64,000 nt of DNA from Blattabacterium cuenoti (GTDB lineage: Bacteria > Bacteroidota > Bacteroidia > Flavobacteriales > Blattabacteriaceae), in assembly GCF_014252015.1 (NCBI RefSeq), contig NZ_CP059206.1, forward strand, positions 1-64,000. Reading direction: 5' to 3'. Made by a program: the position numbers and the translations under genes. The first letter of the stretch is position 1. Every line of letters begins with the position of its first letter. Below, piece after piece: positions 1-8,980 of this stretch. Below the pieces are notes generated by a model, which was given only the letters and a program-made list of their open reading frames with translations, ran no database searches and was not told the DNA's origin.

Positions 1-1254
1 ATGGATAATGAAGCTTTAATAGATTCTTTTTCAGATTTTAAATATGAAAAAAATATAGATAGAGTGAGTCTAATGGCCATTTTAGAAGAATCTATACGAT
101 GTGTTTTAAGAAAAAAATACGAATCATCAAAAAATTACGATATTATTGTAAATCCAGATCAAGGGGATTTAGAAATATGGAGGAATCGCGTAGTAGTGCA
201 AGATGGAGAAATAAAAGATATAAATAAGGAAATAGAACTATCTACAGCTAGAAAAATAGAACCTGATTTTGAAATTGGAGAAGAAGTTACGGAAAAAGTA
301 GAATTACAATCTTTAGGAAGAAGAGCTATTTTAGCTCTCAGACAAAATTTGCTTTCTAAAATTAGTGAGTATGATAATACAAATACTTATAAAAAGTTCA
401 AAAATAAAGTAGGAGAGATTATTAATGTGGAAGTCTATCATATCTTGCCAAAACAAATTATTATGAGAGATGAAGAACAAAATGAAATGGTTTTACCTAA
501 ACAAGAGCAAATACCAAGTGATTTTTTTAGAAAAGGAGACCCCGTTAGAGCTTTAGTTAAACGAGTAGATTGGAAAGATAACAAACCTTTTGCTATTCTT
601 AGCAGAAAAGATGAATCTTTTTTGGAAGAACTTTTTAAGTTAGAAATTCCAGAGGTTTCTGATGGTTTAATTACAGTTAAAAAAGTAGCACGTATTCCAG
701 GAGAAAAAGCTAAAGTAGCTGTAGAATCTTATGATGATCGTATAGATCCAGTAGGAGCATGTGTAGGAATGAAGGGGTCTAGGATTCATCCTATTGTTAG
801 AGAATTAAAAAATGAAAATATAGATGTTATTAATTTCACCTCTAATATACAGTTATATATAACAAGAGCTTTAAGTCCGGCTAAAGTTTCTATGATGGAA
901 GTTAATGAAGAACATAAATATGTAAATGTATATGTAAAAATTGAAGAAATATCGAAAGCAATTGGAAAAGGAGGTCAAAACATCAAATTAGCTAGTCAAT
1001 TAACTGGATATAAAATACATATATTCAGAGATTTTCCTTATGAAGATGATGTGGAATTAACAGAATTTTCTGATGAAATAGAATCGGAAGTATTGGAAAG
1101 ATTTCATAAAGTAGGTTTAAATACCGCAAAATCTGTTTTAAACTACAGCAAAACTGATTTAAGTAAACGGACTAATCTTGAAGAAAAAACTATAAATAAA
1201 GTATTTACCATATTAAAAAAAGAATTTGAGGAAGAATTAAATGTAAATACATAA
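1..1254 (+). CDS. nusA: Transcription termination/antitermination factor NusA
   Basis: NusA binds RNA polymerase and nascent RNA and modulates pausing, termination and antitermination. The 417-residue product has the expected order: an N-terminal polymerase-binding domain (about 1-130) with a conserved LGRRAILALRQNL stretch, an S1 domain (about 135-205), then two KH domains. KH1 carries GMKGSRIHPIVREL near residue 257 and KH2 carries IGKGGQNIKLA near residue 322. A short acidic tail follows, and the E. coli-type C-terminal acidic repeats are absent, which is usual for Bacteroidetes. The ATG lies at the first base of the window and matches the family N-terminus, so the gene looks complete, although its upstream signals and any rimP neighbour are outside. 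infB follows after 64 nt, the widespread nusA-infB arrangement. Confidence 0.95.
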   Translation: MDNEALIDSFSDFKYEKNIDRVSLMAILEESIRCVLRKKYESSKNYDIIVNPDQGDLEIWRNRVVVQDGEIKDINKEIELSTARKIEPDFEIGEEVTEKVELQSLGRRAILALRQNLLSKISEYDNTNTYKKFKNKVGEIINVEVYHILPKQIIMRDEEQNEMVLPKQEQIPSDFFRKGDPVRALVKRVDWKDNKPFAILSRKDESFLEELFKLEIPEVSDGLITVKKVARIPGEKAKVAVESYDDRIDPVGACVGMKGSRIHPIVRELKNENIDVINFTSNIQLYITRALSPAKVSMMEVNEEHKYVNVYVKIEEISKAIGKGGQNIKLASQLTGYKIHIFRDFPYEDDVELTEFSDEIESEVLERFHKVGLNTAKSVLNYSKTDLSKRTNLEEKTINKVFTILKKEFEEELNVNT

Positions 1255-1318
1255 GTTTTTTCTTTCCAAGATTTCTATTTTTATTCTTATATTTTTTACT
1301 ACATTTTTATATTTTTAT

Positions 1319-3916
1319 ATGACTGATAAAATCAGATTAAAAACAGTATTAACCAAATTTAATATTTCCTTACAACGAGTAATTAGTTTTTTACAAAAAA
1401 AAGGAATTGAAATAGAAAATAATCCTAATGCCAAAATAGAAGAACCAGTCTATAAGTTTCTTGTTAGAGAATTTAAAACTCACAAGGAAATACGAGATGC
1501 ATCTGAGAAGGTTTTTTTGCAAAAAAAAATGGAAAAAGATAAAATAAAAGAAGAATTATTAAAATCAAAACATATTCATAATTATCAAATTATACGTGCC
1601 AAATCAGAAAATTTAATTGAATTTAAAAAAGTAGGAAAAATAGATATTGATACATTAGACAAAAAATATGGAATTAAAGAAGAAAAAAAAAACAATTTAC
1701 ATCAACATAAAAAAATAGAAAATAAATTTAAAAATCATAACAAACCTGAACATATTGATACCATATATCAAAAATTGGATGGGGTTATGTTAACAGGAGA
1801 TAGAATAGATTTATCTCAATTTGAAAAAAAAAGAACAAAATCAGAAATTAAAAAGAAACGAAAGAGAATAAAAAAAGAAGTTTTTGTTGATGAAGTGAAA
1901 AATATTTCTACAAGTAAAAAACAAAATAAAGAAAAGAAATCTAATAAATATTATAATGAAAAAAAAATAGATAAATCAAAAAATAAAAAGAATTTACAAA
2001 AATCTGTAATTACTGATGAACAAATTAAAAAACAAATCAGAGAAACTTTAGAAAAGTTATCTTCCAAAGGAATCAAATCAAAAGCTTCAAAAATTAGGAA
2101 AGAAAAACGTCAATCCAAGAAGGAAAAAAAATTTATACAAAATGAAATAGAAAATAAAAAAGAAGAAAAAGTTCTTAAACTAGCTGAATTTACTACAGTA
2201 AATGAACTAGCATCTATGATGAAAGTCAATGCTACAGATGTGATAGTATCTTGCATGTCTTTGGGAATTATGGTTACCATGAATCAAAGATTAGATGCAG
2301 AGATATTAACCTTAGTTGCAGATGAATTTGGATATAATGTAAAATTTGTCGGATTGGATTTAGAGGAAGCAGTTCAAGATGATAAAGATTTAGAAGAACA
2401 TTTAAGACCTAGGCCTCCTATCATTACAGTTATGGGGCATGTAGATCATGGAAAAACGTCTTTATTAGATTATATTAGAAATACCAATGTTATTGCAGGA
2501 GAAGCAGGTGGAATTACTCAACATATAGCCGCTTATAGTGTAGAATGTTCTAATAATCAAAGTGTTACTTTTTTAGATACTCCAGGACATGAAGCTTTTA
2601 CTGCTATGCGCGCAAGAGGAGCACAAATAACGGATATTGCAATCATAGTTATAGCGGCTGATGATCAGGTGATGCCTCAAACCAAAGAAGCAATTAGTCA
2701 TGCTCAAGCTGCTAGCGTTCCTATCCTTTTTGTTTTTAATAAAATGGATAAATCCAACGCTAATCCAGATAAAATTAGAGAACAATTAGCTAATTTGAAT
2801 TTTTTAGTTAAAGAATGGGGAGGAAAATATTCTACTCAAGAAATATCAGCAAAATTAGGATCTGGGATAGATGAGTTATTAAAAAAAGTTATTTTAGTTT
2901 CTGAATCGTTAAATTTAAAAGCTAATCCAAATAAACCTGCAATAGGAACAGTTATAGAAGCTTCTTTAGATAAAGGAAGAGGATTCATTGCAACTTTACT
3001 TCTCCAAGGAGGAACATTAAGAGTTGGAGATTATGTATTAGCAGGAAGTCATCATGGAAAAGTAAAAAGTATTTTGGATGAACGGGGGAAATCTGTTCCA
3101 TTAGTAGGTCCATCTAAGCCTATTACTATATTAGGATTGAACGGAGCTCCTACTGCTGGAGATAAATTTAAAGTATTTAAAGATGAGAAAGAAGCAAAAC
3201 AACTTGCTTCTAGAAGAGAACAATTGCAAAGAGAACAAAATATACGAGCTCAAAAACATCTTACATTGGATGAAATAGGAAGACGTATAGCATTAGGTGA
3301 TTTTAAAGAATTGAAAATTATTATTAAAGGAGATGTGGATGGATCAGTGGAAGCTATTGCTGATGCTCTTCAGAAATTATCTACAAATAATATTATGATC
3401 AATATTATTTATAAAGGGGTTGGTCAGATTACAGAATCTGATGTTTTATTAGCGAGTGCTTCAGATGCTATAATTATAGGATTTAATGTTCGTTCTAATA
3501 TTGGAGCTAAGAATATAGAAAAAAAAGAAAATATAGAAATACGAACTTATTCAATTATATACGATATTACCAATGATATTCAAGAAGCTATGGATGGAAT
3601 GCTATCTCCTGAAGTAAGAGAAAAGATATTAGGGAATGCTGAAGTTAGAGAAATATTCAAAATACCAAAAACAGGAACTATAGCTGGATGTATGGTAATA
3701 GAAGGGAAATTATTACGTCAAGCAAAAGTTAGGTTAATTAGAGAAGGAATTGTTATTCATAATGGAGAATTTACTTCTCTTAAACGTTTTAAGGAAGATG
3801 TTAAAGAAGTTTCAAAAGGATATGAATGTGGGTTAGGAATAAAAAATTATCATAATCTTAAATCTGGAGATCTTATAGAGGTTTATGAAGAATTATCTGA
3901 ATATAAAAAAAGTTAA
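1319..3916 (+). CDS. infB: Translation initiation factor IF-2
   Basis: IF-2 is the GTPase that brings initiator tRNA to the 30S subunit and promotes subunit joining. The 865-residue product begins with an IF2_N helical module, followed by a long, very Lys/Glu-rich, low-complexity linker (about 50-290). A second IF2_N-like segment (AEFTTVNELASMMKV) precedes the G domain. GTPase motifs are intact: G1 GHVDHGKT at about 373-380, G3 DTPGHE at about 420, and G4 NKMD at about 474. Domains II-IV follow, including the conserved KGDVDGSVEAI segment. The ATG is preceded by an AT-only stretch with no Shine-Dalgarno. aspS begins 5 nt after the stop codon, so the two are probably co-transcribed. Confidence 0.96.
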   Translation: MTDKIRLKTVLTKFNISLQRVISFLQKKGIEIENNPNAKIEEPVYKFLVREFKTHKEIRDASEKVFLQKKMEKDKIKEELLKSKHIHNYQIIRAKSENLIEFKKVGKIDIDTLDKKYGIKEEKKNNLHQHKKIENKFKNHNKPEHIDTIYQKLDGVMLTGDRIDLSQFEKKRTKSEIKKKRKRIKKEVFVDEVKNISTSKKQNKEKKSNKYYNEKKIDKSKNKKNLQKSVITDEQIKKQIRETLEKLSSKGIKSKASKIRKEKRQSKKEKKFIQNEIENKKEEKVLKLAEFTTVNELASMMKVNATDVIVSCMSLGIMVTMNQRLDAEILTLVADEFGYNVKFVGLDLEEAVQDDKDLEEHLRPRPPIITVMGHVDHGKTSLLDYIRNTNVIAGEAGGITQHIAAYSVECSNNQSVTFLDTPGHEAFTAMRARGAQITDIAIIVIAADDQVMPQTKEAISHAQAASVPILFVFNKMDKSNANPDKIREQLANLNFLVKEWGGKYSTQEISAKLGSGIDELLKKVILVSESLNLKANPNKPAIGTVIEASLDKGRGFIATLLLQGGTLRVGDYVLAGSHHGKVKSILDERGKSVPLVGPSKPITILGLNGAPTAGDKFKVFKDEKEAKQLASRREQLQREQNIRAQKHLTLDEIGRRIALGDFKELKIIIKGDVDGSVEAIADALQKLSTNNIMINIIYKGVGQITESDVLLASASDAIIIGFNVRSNIGAKNIEKKENIEIRTYSIIYDITNDIQEAMDGMLSPEVREKILGNAEVREIFKIPKTGTIAGCMVIEGKLLRQAKVRLIREGIVIHNGEFTSLKRFKEDVKEVSKGYECGLGIKNYHNLKSGDLIEVYEELSEYKKS

Positions 3917-3921
3917 AAACA

Positions 3922-5628
3922 ATGTATAGAACACATAATTGTGGAGAATTGAGGATCAAAGATGTAGGAAAAGAAGTCATATTATCTGGATGGATTCAAA
4001 AAATAAGAAATTTAGGATCTTTATTATTTATGGATATTAGAGATTATTTTGGAATTACACAGTTAATGATTTCTAAAAAATTAGTAAAAAAAAATTTTCT
4101 TTTAGGAAAAGAGTTTATAATTAGAATAAGAGGAAAGGTCGTAGAAAGATTTTCTAAGAATAATAATATTCCTACAGGTGAAATAGAAATTTCAGTTTCT
4201 CATATAGATTTGTTAAATTCATCTCTACCTACTCCTTTTACTATAGAAGATCAAACAGATGGAAATGAAGAAATTAGAATGATTTATAGATATCTTGATA
4301 TGAGAAGAAATCCTATTAAAAATAATTTGATTATTCGTCATAATTTAACTTTGGAGATACGTAATTTTCTTTCTGAAAATGGATTTTTGGAAATAGAAAC
4401 TCCTGTCTTAATCAATCATACTCCAGAAGGAGCAAGAAGTTTTGTTGTTCCTTCTAGAATACATATTGATAAGTTCTATGCTCTAGCTCAATCTCCACAA
4501 TTATTTAAACAATTGTTGATGATAGGAGGAATAGATAAGTATTTTCAAATTGTGAAATGTTTTAGGGATGAAGATTCACGTTCTGATAGACAAATAGAGT
4601 TTACACAAATAGATTGTGAGATGTCTTTCGTAGAAGTTCATGATGTATTAGTTTTCTTTGAAAATTTTATCAAACATATTTTCAAAAAAATTAAAAAAAT
4701 TCAATTAGATCCTTTTCCTTGTATTTCTTATTCTAATGCTATAAAAATATATGGAACAGATTCTCCTGATATTCGTTTTGGTATGCCTTTTATTGAACTA
4801 AATGATTTAGTTAAAAAAAAAGATATTAATTTTTTGAAAACACAAGAATTGGTAATAGGAATTAAAATTAAAAAATATCATAATATTTATGATAAAATAG
4901 ATTTTTTTTTGAAAAAAATAGAAAATGATAACTTTTTTTGGATAAAATACTTATGTGATCAAACTTTACTTTCTTCTAATCAAAGTTTTTTAAACAAAAA
5001 AATTTTAGAAATTTTTGTAAAGTATTTTAAAGCTATACCCGGTGATTTCTTATTTTTTTCTTATGGAAAAAAAAGAAAAACTAGAGAAAAACTCGGAGAA
5101 ATACGACTAAAAATAGCAGATTTTTTTAATTTAAAAAATTCTAAAATTTATCAACCTTTGTGGATTACAGATATTCCTCTTTTAAAATGGGATAAACAAT
5201 TTAAAAAATATAAATCTGTACATCATCCATTTACTAGTCCAAAAGAAGAAGATATTCATTTACTGAAAACAAATCCAAAAAAAATTCGTTCTAAATCTTA
5301 TGATTTAATTATAAACGGAATAGAAATCGGAAGTGGATCTATACGTATTCACAATAAAAATATACAGAATTTTATTTTTAAACATTTAGGATTTTCTCAA
5401 AAGGAAATAGAATCTAAATTTGGTTTTTTTATAAAAGCTTTTGAATATGGAGTTCCTCCTCATGGAGGTATAGCTTTCGGTTTAGATAGACTAGTCAATC
5501 TTATGGAAGAAGATAAAAATATAAAAAACTTCATCGCTTTTCCAAAAAATAATTATGGAAAAGATGTAATGATAAATGCTCCATCTTTTTTAGAAAAAGA
5601 AAAATTAAAAGAGTTACATTTGCGTTAA
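3922..5628 (+). CDS. aspS: Aspartyl-tRNA synthetase
   Basis: This class II synthetase charges tRNA-Asp. The 568-residue protein has an N-terminal OB-fold anticodon domain (VILSGWIQKIRNLG onward, about 1-110). The catalytic core has motif 2, FRDEDSRSDRQIEFTQIDCEMSF, at about 213-235, and motif 3, GGIAFGLDRLVNLM, near the C-terminus. The bacterial GAD insertion between them (about 275-420) is present but poorly conserved, and the protein is slightly shorter than typical bacterial AspRS. The start lies 5 nt downstream of infB. The 3' end overlaps the convergent ppa gene by 15 nt. No asparaginyl-tRNA synthetase or amidotransferase gene is in the window, so discriminating versus non-discriminating type cannot be judged from context. 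Confidence 0.95.
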   Translation: MYRTHNCGELRIKDVGKEVILSGWIQKIRNLGSLLFMDIRDYFGITQLMISKKLVKKNFLLGKEFIIRIRGKVVERFSKNNNIPTGEIEISVSHIDLLNSSLPTPFTIEDQTDGNEEIRMIYRYLDMRRNPIKNNLIIRHNLTLEIRNFLSENGFLEIETPVLINHTPEGARSFVVPSRIHIDKFYALAQSPQLFKQLLMIGGIDKYFQIVKCFRDEDSRSDRQIEFTQIDCEMSFVEVHDVLVFFENFIKHIFKKIKKIQLDPFPCISYSNAIKIYGTDSPDIRFGMPFIELNDLVKKKDINFLKTQELVIGIKIKKYHNIYDKIDFFLKKIENDNFFWIKYLCDQTLLSSNQSFLNKKILEIFVKYFKAIPGDFLFFSYGKKRKTREKLGEIRLKIADFFNLKNSKIYQPLWITDIPLLKWDKQFKKYKSVHHPFTSPKEEDIHLLKTNPKKIRSKSYDLIINGIEIGSGSIRIHNKNIQNFIFKHLGFSQKEIESKFGFFIKAFEYGVPPHGGIAFGLDRLVNLMEEDKNIKNFIAFPKNNYGKDVMINAPSFLEKEKLKELHLR

Positions 5629-6111
5629 ATGATTTTGATATCGCAGACAAGATTGTTGATATACAGAGATAGCTTCTTTTCTATTTTTCCAATTTCCTAT
5701 TTTCACTTTTTTGTTTTCTAAATCTTTATATACTAAAAAAAAATGCTCTATCTCTTTTTTAGTATGTAAAGCAATCTCATCAATATCATTTATCCTATTA
5801 TAATTAGGATCTGCAACAGGAACACAAATAATCTTTTCATCCTCTCCTTTTTCGTCTGTCATGAAAAAAATTCCTATAGGTTTTACTTCTATTAAACAAC
5901 CTGGAATTGTAGGTTCTGTCAAAAAAACTAACACATCTAATGGATCTCCATCCATAGAAAGAGTTTTTGGAATAAAACCATAATCTGTGGGATAACTCAT
6001 AGGAGAGTACAATACCCGATCCAATCGAATTAGATTATTTTTTTTGTCAAATTCATATTTATTTCTACTCCCTTTGGGAATTTCAATAAGTGCATCAAAA
6101 CTGAATTTCAT
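5614..6111 (-). CDS. ppa: Inorganic pyrophosphatase (family I)
   Basis: This soluble enzyme hydrolyses pyrophosphate to phosphate, pulling biosynthetic reactions forward. The 165-residue length and motifs fit family I: EIPKGSRNKYEFD near the N-terminus, YPTDYGFIPKTL, and the metal-binding signature DGDPLDVLV at about 55-63. The ATG at 6111 gives the standard MKFSFDALIEIPKG start. The gene converges on aspS with a 15-nt tail overlap. It lies 10 nt downstream of the E2 gene on the same strand, so it is probably co-transcribed with it. Confidence 0.95.
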   Translation of the reverse strand: MKFSFDALIEIPKGSRNKYEFDKKNNLIRLDRVLYSPMSYPTDYGFIPKTLSMDGDPLDVLVFLTEPTIPGCLIEVKPIGIFFMTDEKGEDEKIICVPVADPNYNRINDIDEIALHTKKEIEHFFLVYKDLENKKVKIGNWKNRKEAISVYQQSCLRYQNHLTQM

Positions 6112-6121
6112 AATTTTATAT

Positions 6122-7342
6122 TTATATTTTTATATAACAATTAAATTTTTCTAAATATAGAGCTACTTTTTTAGCAAAACATCCACCTAAAACTCCATCT
6201 ATTACACGATGATCATAAGAATGAGACAAATAAATTTTGTGTCTTATTCCTATTATATCTCCATCTGGAGTTTCTATAATAGATAATTTTTTTTGAATTA
6301 AACCTATAGCCATAATAGCTACCTGCGGTTGATGTATAATTGGTGTTCCAAAAAGATTTCCAAAACTTCCAATATTACTAATTGTATAAGTTCCTCCTTG
6401 AGTTTCTTCAGGTTTTAATTGATTAGATTTCGCCCTTTTTATCAAATCATTGATAATTTTTATTAATCCTACTAAATTATAAGAATCTGCATTTTTGATT
6501 ACAGGAACAATTAAATTCCCGTTGGGTAAAGCTGTAGCTAATCCTATATGAATATTTCTTTTTTTTATTATATTTGTTCCATTGACAGAAATATTTATCA
6601 TGGGGTGATCTTTTATAGCTTTTACTACGCATTCCACGAAAACAGACATAAGAGTTAATTTTTCTCCCGTATTTTTTTGAAATGTATCTTTTATTTTCTC
6701 TCTCCATTTTACTATATTAGTGACATCTGCTTCTACAAAAGAAGTGACATGTGCAGAAATATTTTTACTGTTCATCATATGTTCTGCAGTTATCCTACGC
6801 ATTCTATCCATTTCAATTACTTCTTCCTTTTGATTATGATTTGTATTTTTATTATTATTACATGAAAATAAAATTCTATCATATTCATATTTAGGGATAA
6901 TAATTCTGTTTTTTTTAATATGAATATACTTTAATATATCTTTCTTAGTAACACGTCCCTTATCTCCAGTTCCTTCTATTGTTTCCAATTCATAGAAACT
7001 GATCCCTTCTCTATGAGCAATAGTACGTACAAGAGGAGAATAAAAACGTTTTTTATTCTTTTCTATTATTGTAAGATCCTCTAACTCTAAAGAAAATTTT
7101 TCTTCCGTTTCTAAAATAGCTATGAAACTTCCTACTTTAGCAACTTCATTAGGAGAAAATAGTTTCTTTTTTAATATACCATTTACAGGAGAAGATATTT
7201 CAGAATCTACTTTATCTGTAGCTATTTCTACTAAAAGATCTTCTTTTTTTATAGGATCTCCCTCCTCCTTTAACCAACGAATGATAGTAGCCTCAGCTAT
7301 ACTTTCACCCATGGCTGGAAGGGTCAAATTATACTCGGCCAT
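6122..7342 (-). CDS. 2-oxo acid dehydrogenase E2 (dihydrolipoamide acyltransferase), BkdC-like
   Basis: E2 is the lipoyl-bearing core that transfers acyl groups to CoA in a 2-oxo acid dehydrogenase complex. The 406-residue protein has one lipoyl domain (1-80, with EIATDKVDSE placing the lipoyl-lysine at K44). A peripheral-subunit-binding domain lies at about 100-140 (SPLVRTIAHREGI...GRVTKKDIL). The catalytic domain ends with SYDHRVIDG, which holds the active-site His and Asp. The N-terminus LPAMGESIAEATI resembles flavobacterial branched-chain-type E2 rather than the PDH-type (DTMEEG). The substrate could be branched-chain 2-oxo acids or pyruvate, because the E1 genes are not in the window. 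A separate SucB-type E2 lies at 56379. The neighbouring nnr gene is divergent. Confidence 0.85.
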   Translation of the reverse strand: MAEYNLTLPAMGESIAEATIIRWLKEEGDPIKKEDLLVEIATDKVDSEISSPVNGILKKKLFSPNEVAKVGSFIAILETEEKFSLELEDLTIIEKNKKRFYSPLVRTIAHREGISFYELETIEGTGDKGRVTKKDILKYIHIKKNRIIIPKYEYDRILFSCNNNKNTNHNQKEEVIEMDRMRRITAEHMMNSKNISAHVTSFVEADVTNIVKWREKIKDTFQKNTGEKLTLMSVFVECVVKAIKDHPMINISVNGTNIIKKRNIHIGLATALPNGNLIVPVIKNADSYNLVGLIKIINDLIKRAKSNQLKPEETQGGTYTISNIGSFGNLFGTPIIHQPQVAIMAIGLIQKKLSIIETPDGDIIGIRHKIYLSHSYDHRVIDGVLGGCFAKKVALYLEKFNCYIKI

Positions 7343-7357
7343 CTAGATTAATCGTTT

Positions 7358-7365
7358 TATATTTG
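7358..7365 (+). promoter_or_regulatory. Possible -7 promoter element upstream of nnr
   Basis: TATATTTG matches the Bacteroidetes -7 consensus TAnnTTTG in the 105-nt gap between the divergent E2 and nnr genes. No TTTG -33 partner is visible at the usual spacing. It would give a leader of roughly 75 nt. This is a weak call. Confidence 0.28.
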
Positions 7366-7447
7366 CAGATACTGATCAGATTTTACAATCTAATCTAATT
7401 AAAATAGAAAATTTACAAAATCAAAAATAATAAATTCATTTTAAAAA

Positions 7448-8980
7448 ATGAAAATTCTTTCTTTAAATCAAATTAGAAAAGCCGATCAATATTGTATTGA
7501 TTCCGAATTAATTTCTCCTATTCAATTAATGGAAAGAGCAGCTAAAAGTTGTTTTGATTGGATTATTCATAATAAATATTTTAAAATTAGAAAAATTCCA
7601 TTTATAGTATTAGTCGGAAATGGAAATAATGGAGGAGATGGACTGTATTTATCTTATATGTTACATTTATACGGAGCAATAGTTTCAGTATATGCAGTTA
7701 ACATTTCTAATCATTTTTCAAATGAGTTTTTAATCAATAAACATAAAATATTACAACATAAAATAACTTTTAAAACAATTTATAAAGGGGAAAAATTTCC
7801 TTTTTTAAATCAAAAAAGTTATTTGATTGATGCCATTTTTGGAATAGGATTCAATCGTGAAATTAATCAATATTGGAAATCTTTTTTTCACTATATTAAC
7901 GAAAAAAAATTTCTAGCAGTTATATCTATAGATATCCCATCTGGACTATTTATGGAAAAAAATAATGAAGATTTTAAAGGGATAATAAAAGCTACACACA
8001 CTTTAACATTTCAAGTTCCAAAATTACCTTTTTTATTACCAAAATACGCAGATTATGTTGGAAAATGGTATTTAATAAACATTGGATGGAAAAATGATTT
8101 TTTTCGTAAAATACAAACTCAAAATTTTTATGTAGATAATGTATATATTCATGCTATATATAAAAAAAAAGTAAGAAAAAAATTTTCACATAAAGGAAAT
8201 TATGGACATGGAATAATTATAGGAGGAAGTTTCGGTATGATAGGATCTATTATTCTTTCTGCCACAGCTAGTTTTCGTACTGGAATAGGAAAATTAAGTG
8301 TATATGTTCCTTATTGTGGTTATCAAATTATACAAAATGCACTTCCAGAAGCCATTGTAAATACAGACGAAAAAAAATATTGTATAAGTAATATTGTTAT
8401 TTCTAATGATAATATAAATGCAATAGGAATAGGAATGGGTATGGGAATTCATCCCAAAACTGTATACGCTCTAGAATCTTTTTTACTAAAAAAAAAAAAA
8501 ATCCCTATGGTGATAGATGCAGATGCTATAAATATCTTATCATATCAATTACAATTATTGGATCTTCTTCCGGAAGGAACTATTCTTACTCCACATCCAA
8601 AAGAATTTCAGAAATTATGTAAAAAATTATGGAAAAATGATTATGAAAAATTATATCTATTAAAAGAAATGTCTACAAAATATAAAATTTTTATTGTATT
8701 AAAAGGTGCATATTCCGTTATTTCAACACCTAATGGAAATCTTTATTTTAATAGTACAGGAAATGCAGGAATGGCAACAGCCGGTAGTGGAGATGTTCTC
8801 ACTGGAATGATAATGAGTTTGTTATCTCAAGGATATTCTCCGGAAGAATCATGTATAATGGGAGTTTATTTACATGGATTATCAGGAGATATTGCTTCAA
8901 AAAAATTAAGTGAAGAAGCTATCATAGCTAATGATATTATTAATCATATAGGGGAAGCTTTTTTAAAAATTAAGGCTTGA
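7448..8980 (+). CDS. nnr: Bifunctional NAD(P)H-hydrate epimerase / ADP-dependent dehydratase
   Basis: This metabolite-repair enzyme epimerises and dehydrates damaged NAD(P)H hydrates back to NAD(P)H. The 510-residue product is the full two-domain form. The N-terminal YjeF epimerase domain (about 1-215) has VGNGNNGGDGLYLSYML. The C-terminal ribokinase-like dehydratase domain (about 230-505) has the nucleotide-binding NAGMATAGSGDVLTGMI and VIDADAINIL. The frame contains a 14-nt A run at 8488-8501 that is read in frame as four lysines, a slippage-prone site as long as the one that breaks truA. The 3' end overlaps the convergent lnt gene by 11 nt. Confidence 0.93.
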   Translation: MKILSLNQIRKADQYCIDSELISPIQLMERAAKSCFDWIIHNKYFKIRKIPFIVLVGNGNNGGDGLYLSYMLHLYGAIVSVYAVNISNHFSNEFLINKHKILQHKITFKTIYKGEKFPFLNQKSYLIDAIFGIGFNREINQYWKSFFHYINEKKFLAVISIDIPSGLFMEKNNEDFKGIIKATHTLTFQVPKLPFLLPKYADYVGKWYLINIGWKNDFFRKIQTQNFYVDNVYIHAIYKKKVRKKFSHKGNYGHGIIIGGSFGMIGSIILSATASFRTGIGKLSVYVPYCGYQIIQNALPEAIVNTDEKKYCISNIVISNDNINAIGIGMGMGIHPKTVYALESFLLKKKKIPMVIDADAINILSYQLQLLDLLPEGTILTPHPKEFQKLCKKLWKNDYEKLYLLKEMSTKYKIFIVLKGAYSVISTPNGNLYFNSTGNAGMATAGSGDVLTGMIMSLLSQGYSPEESCIMGVYLHGLSGDIASKKLSEEAIIANDIINHIGEAFLKIKA

